DNA from: Phycisphaerales bacterium
GTDB lineage: Bacteria > Planctomycetota > Phycisphaerae > Phycisphaerales > UBA1924
Direction of reading: 5' to 3'
Assembly: GCA_016763115.1 (NCBI GenBank)
Contig: JAESUL010000068.1
Location: forward strand, 1 to 7,546
DNA length: 7,546 nt
Shown: piece after piece, positions 6,279-7,546 of the stretch
How positions within the stretch are numbered: position 1 is the stretch's first letter
How the letters are laid out: every line of letters begins with the position of its first letter
The notes under the pieces: model-generated
The model's input: the letters and a program-made list of their open reading frames with translations, nothing else
The model's database searches: none
What the model was told of the DNA's origin: nothing
Made by a program: the position numbers and the translations under genes

Positions 6279-6773
6279 ATGGCTTCGTTTGAACGCCAGT
6301 ACGAACCGGTTGCCTTGGCACTGAATCATGTGTCGGGTGATCGGCGTCGTCGTATGCACGATGCAGCCGATGTGTTCTGGCGGTTCTTCAAGGACTTTGG
6401 TGTCTCTTGGGTCGGGTTCTACACCAAGGTCGAAGACCAAGACGAGATGGTCCTCGGGCCGAGCCGCGATTCGCCCGCGTGCTCACCGATCGCCATGCAC
6501 GGCGCGTGCGGGATGTGCTACCTCAGACGCCGACCGATTATTGTGACGGATGTGCATAATCTGGGCGAGCATTATATTGCGTGCGATCCGCGGGATCGTT
6601 CCGAGGTGCTGGTGCCCTTATTCGGCGACGACGGCAAGTGCTTTGGCGTGCTCGATGTCGATTCGCACCAACGCAACGCGTTCGGCGAGATTGATGTCAT
6701 CGAGACGCGACGGATCATGGAATCCACCGGGATCAGCTGGTCAGCGCCTCATCTGCCTCCATTGGTGCTCTAG
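6279..6773 (+). CDS. msrC: GAF-domain protein, probable free methionine-(R)-sulfoxide reductase
   Basis: The 164-residue protein is a single GAF domain of the usual fRMsr length. 'WVGFYTKVEDQDEMVLGP' and 'SEVLVPLFGDDGKCFGVLDVDS' are typical of the family. The three redox cysteines of fRMsr correspond to Cys68 ('SPACSP'), Cys77 ('GACG') and Cys102 ('IACD'), with spacing close to that remembered for the E. coli enzyme (about 10 and 24 residues there; 9 and 25 here). An extra Cys80 and Cys121 are present. fRMsr reduces free L-methionine-(R)-sulfoxide in the cytoplasm with thioredoxin. Some GAF relatives with partial cysteine sets are not enzymes, so the gene symbol is tentative. An A/G-rich AAAAGAG ends 9 bases before the ATG. 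It lies 22 bases after rpsR, likely in the same transcript. Confidence 0.75.
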   Translation: MASFERQYEPVALALNHVSGDRRRRMHDAADVFWRFFKDFGVSWVGFYTKVEDQDEMVLGPSRDSPACSPIAMHGACGMCYLRRRPIIVTDVHNLGEHYIACDPRDRSEVLVPLFGDDGKCFGVLDVDSHQRNAFGEIDVIETRRIMESTGISWSAPHLPPLVL

Positions 6774-6785
6774 GGCGTATCGCTT

Positions 6786-6824
6786 GTGGCGGAGAACTCA
6801 CACGCACACTTGGTACACCGCCAC
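6786..6824. repeat. Inverted repeat in the convergent intergenic region
   Basis: GTGGCGG (6786-6792) and CCGCCAC (6818-6824) are perfect 7-base inverted repeats around a 25-base loop, just after the GAF gene stop. There is no T-run on either strand, so this is at best a weak bidirectional terminator. The remainder of the 185-base gap (6774-6958) shows nothing else I can support. Confidence 0.35.
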
Positions 6825-6958
6825 TGCACAGACATCAAATCAAACACTATTGCAGCGGCCAAAAACGCAATACACACCCTGAACAGATTCATAGGCGATC
6901 GGATAACTCTCGATCTTGAACTGCAAGATGGGCATCGTGGCGTTTGCATCTGAATGCC

Positions 6959-7546
6959 TCAGAAAGGGACCGGAGCGTAGAAGGGCATCTGACTGCCTTC
7001 GACGGGGTGATGGATTGTCAGCATTGATGCATGAAGCATGAGCCGATCGGCGTCTTTGCGTTCGTCGTAGAGTTCGTCACCCACGATGGGCACGCCGAGC
7101 CCGGTGGTTTCATCGCCTGACGGCTTGCCGATGGTGGTGACCTTTGGATGGGCCGCGTGGACGCGGAGTTGGTGGGTGCGTCCGGTGTGGGGCAAGAGTT
7201 CAACGCGTGTGACGGGGTTGCCTTTGAGGGTCTCGCGGGCGAGCACGCGGTAGTGCGTGGTTGATGGTTTGCCCTCAAAGTAATCAACGAGTTGCAGCGG
7301 GCGGACATCCATGTCTTTGCGCATCGGGCAGTTGATGGTGCCCGCGTCGGATTCGAGGTGCCCGTCGAGCAGGGCGAGGTATCGTTTGTGGGTTCGTCGG
7401 TTCTCGAACTGGATCGAGAGGTTGCGGTGGACCTCTTTGGTGAGCGCGCTGTTCTCATGCCTTGGCCAGAGGACCTTCGAAAGGAAGGAGCATTCGCAGC
7501 AGCAGCACAGCCAGCAGCAGGCAAGGAGAATTGGCAGCATCAGCAG
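6959..7546 (-). CDS. RluA-family pseudouridine synthase, C-terminal part, 5' end aberrant or partial
   Basis: From about 7455 leftward the product matches RluA/RluD-type rRNA or tRNA pseudouridine synthases: 'ALTKEVHRNLSIQFENRRTHKRYLALLDGH', 'GKPSTTHYRVL', 'VTRVELLPHTGRTHQLRVH', 'PIVGDELYDERKDADRLMLHASMLTI', ending 'MPFYAPVPF'. An insertion of roughly 15 residues follows 'RVHAAH'. The catalytic RLDxxTSG motif should lie some 10-15 residues before 'ALTK', well inside the window, but that place reads Cys-rich 'CCWLCCCCECSFLSKVLWPR' and none of the three minus-strand frames supplies the motif. The frame is open to the right edge, so the start is not visible. Deletion, frameshift near 7460, rearrangement or poor sequence at a contig end could all explain this. 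As it stands the product would lack the catalytic Asp. Confidence 0.75.
   Translation of the reverse strand: MLMLPILLACCWLCCCCECSFLSKVLWPRHENSALTKEVHRNLSIQFENRRTHKRYLALLDGHLESDAGTINCPMRKDMDVRPLQLVDYFEGKPSTTHYRVLARETLKGNPVTRVELLPHTGRTHQLRVHAAHPKVTTIGKPSGDETTGLGVPIVGDELYDERKDADRLMLHASMLTIHHPVEGSQMPFYAPVPF
7494..7546. repeat. CAG/GCA-rich low-complexity tract at the right edge
   Basis: The last ~50 bases are dominated by CAG and GCA triplets (for example GCAGCAGCAGCACAGCCAGCAGCAG), unlike the rest of the window. They encode poly-Cys/Leu on the minus strand and Ala/Gln on the plus strand. The tract coincides with the loss of RluA similarity. Confidence 0.6.

Noticed and set aside
7457..7546. Plus-strand open frame starting MPWPEDLRKEGAFAAAAQPAAG and reaching the edge
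   Set aside because: It overlaps the RluA frame antisense, has no clear RBS, and its Ala/Gln content comes from the CAG-rich tract. A real gene cannot be excluded without sequence to the right.
1..7546. CRISPR arrays, tRNA genes, insertion sequences or phage genes
   Set aside because: I saw no regularly spaced repeats, cloverleaf-like segments, transposase motifs or terminal inverted repeats on either strand.

Overview
The window looks like a short chromosomal piece, possibly a whole metagenomic contig, from a planctomycete and most likely a Phycisphaerae/Phycisphaerales relative. The strongest clue is that two secreted proteases end in the tandem 'NLQDVFAYL..FN' module followed by Gly-Cys, the GC-type dockerin-like anchor known from that group. 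A moderately GC-rich coding style and a DUF1573-rhodanese-MauE/DoxX gene cluster fit this assignment. A gene is cut at each end.

Layout. Positions 1-1118 (+) hold the C-terminal part of an M64-family zinc metallopeptidase with a GC-type dockerin tail, followed by a strong intrinsic terminator (1141-1173). Positions 1348-3348 (+) hold a secreted S8 subtilase with a prodomain, a catalytic domain, a P-domain and the same type of tail. Its catalytic Asp is replaced by Glu. A 264-base non-coding leader (3349-3612) with a possible sigma-70 promoter then precedes a tight three-gene cluster (+). The cluster has a DUF1573 gene from 3613 to 4722 interrupted by an in-frame TAG at 3991-3993, a membrane-anchored rhodanese (4729-5334), and a MauE/DoxX-like membrane protein (5334-5897). 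After 89 bases come rpsR for ribosomal protein bS18 (5987-6256) and a GAF-domain protein resembling free methionine-(R)-sulfoxide reductase (6279-6773). A 185-base convergent gap follows, and an RluA-family pseudouridine synthase (-) runs off the right edge. Its expected catalytic segment is absent where it should lie.

How the genes may work together. The two proteases probably belong to one secreted or surface-displayed hydrolase programme using a common C-terminal anchor. The DUF1573-rhodanese-MauE cluster looks like an envelope thiol/sulfur module: each member is exported or membrane-embedded and carries a conserved cysteine pair. rpsR and the fRMsr-like gene are 22 bases apart and probably co-transcribed. 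The observations most worth checking are the amber codon inside an otherwise intact DUF1573 frame, the altered catalytic triad of the subtilase, and the abrupt loss of RluA similarity near 7460.
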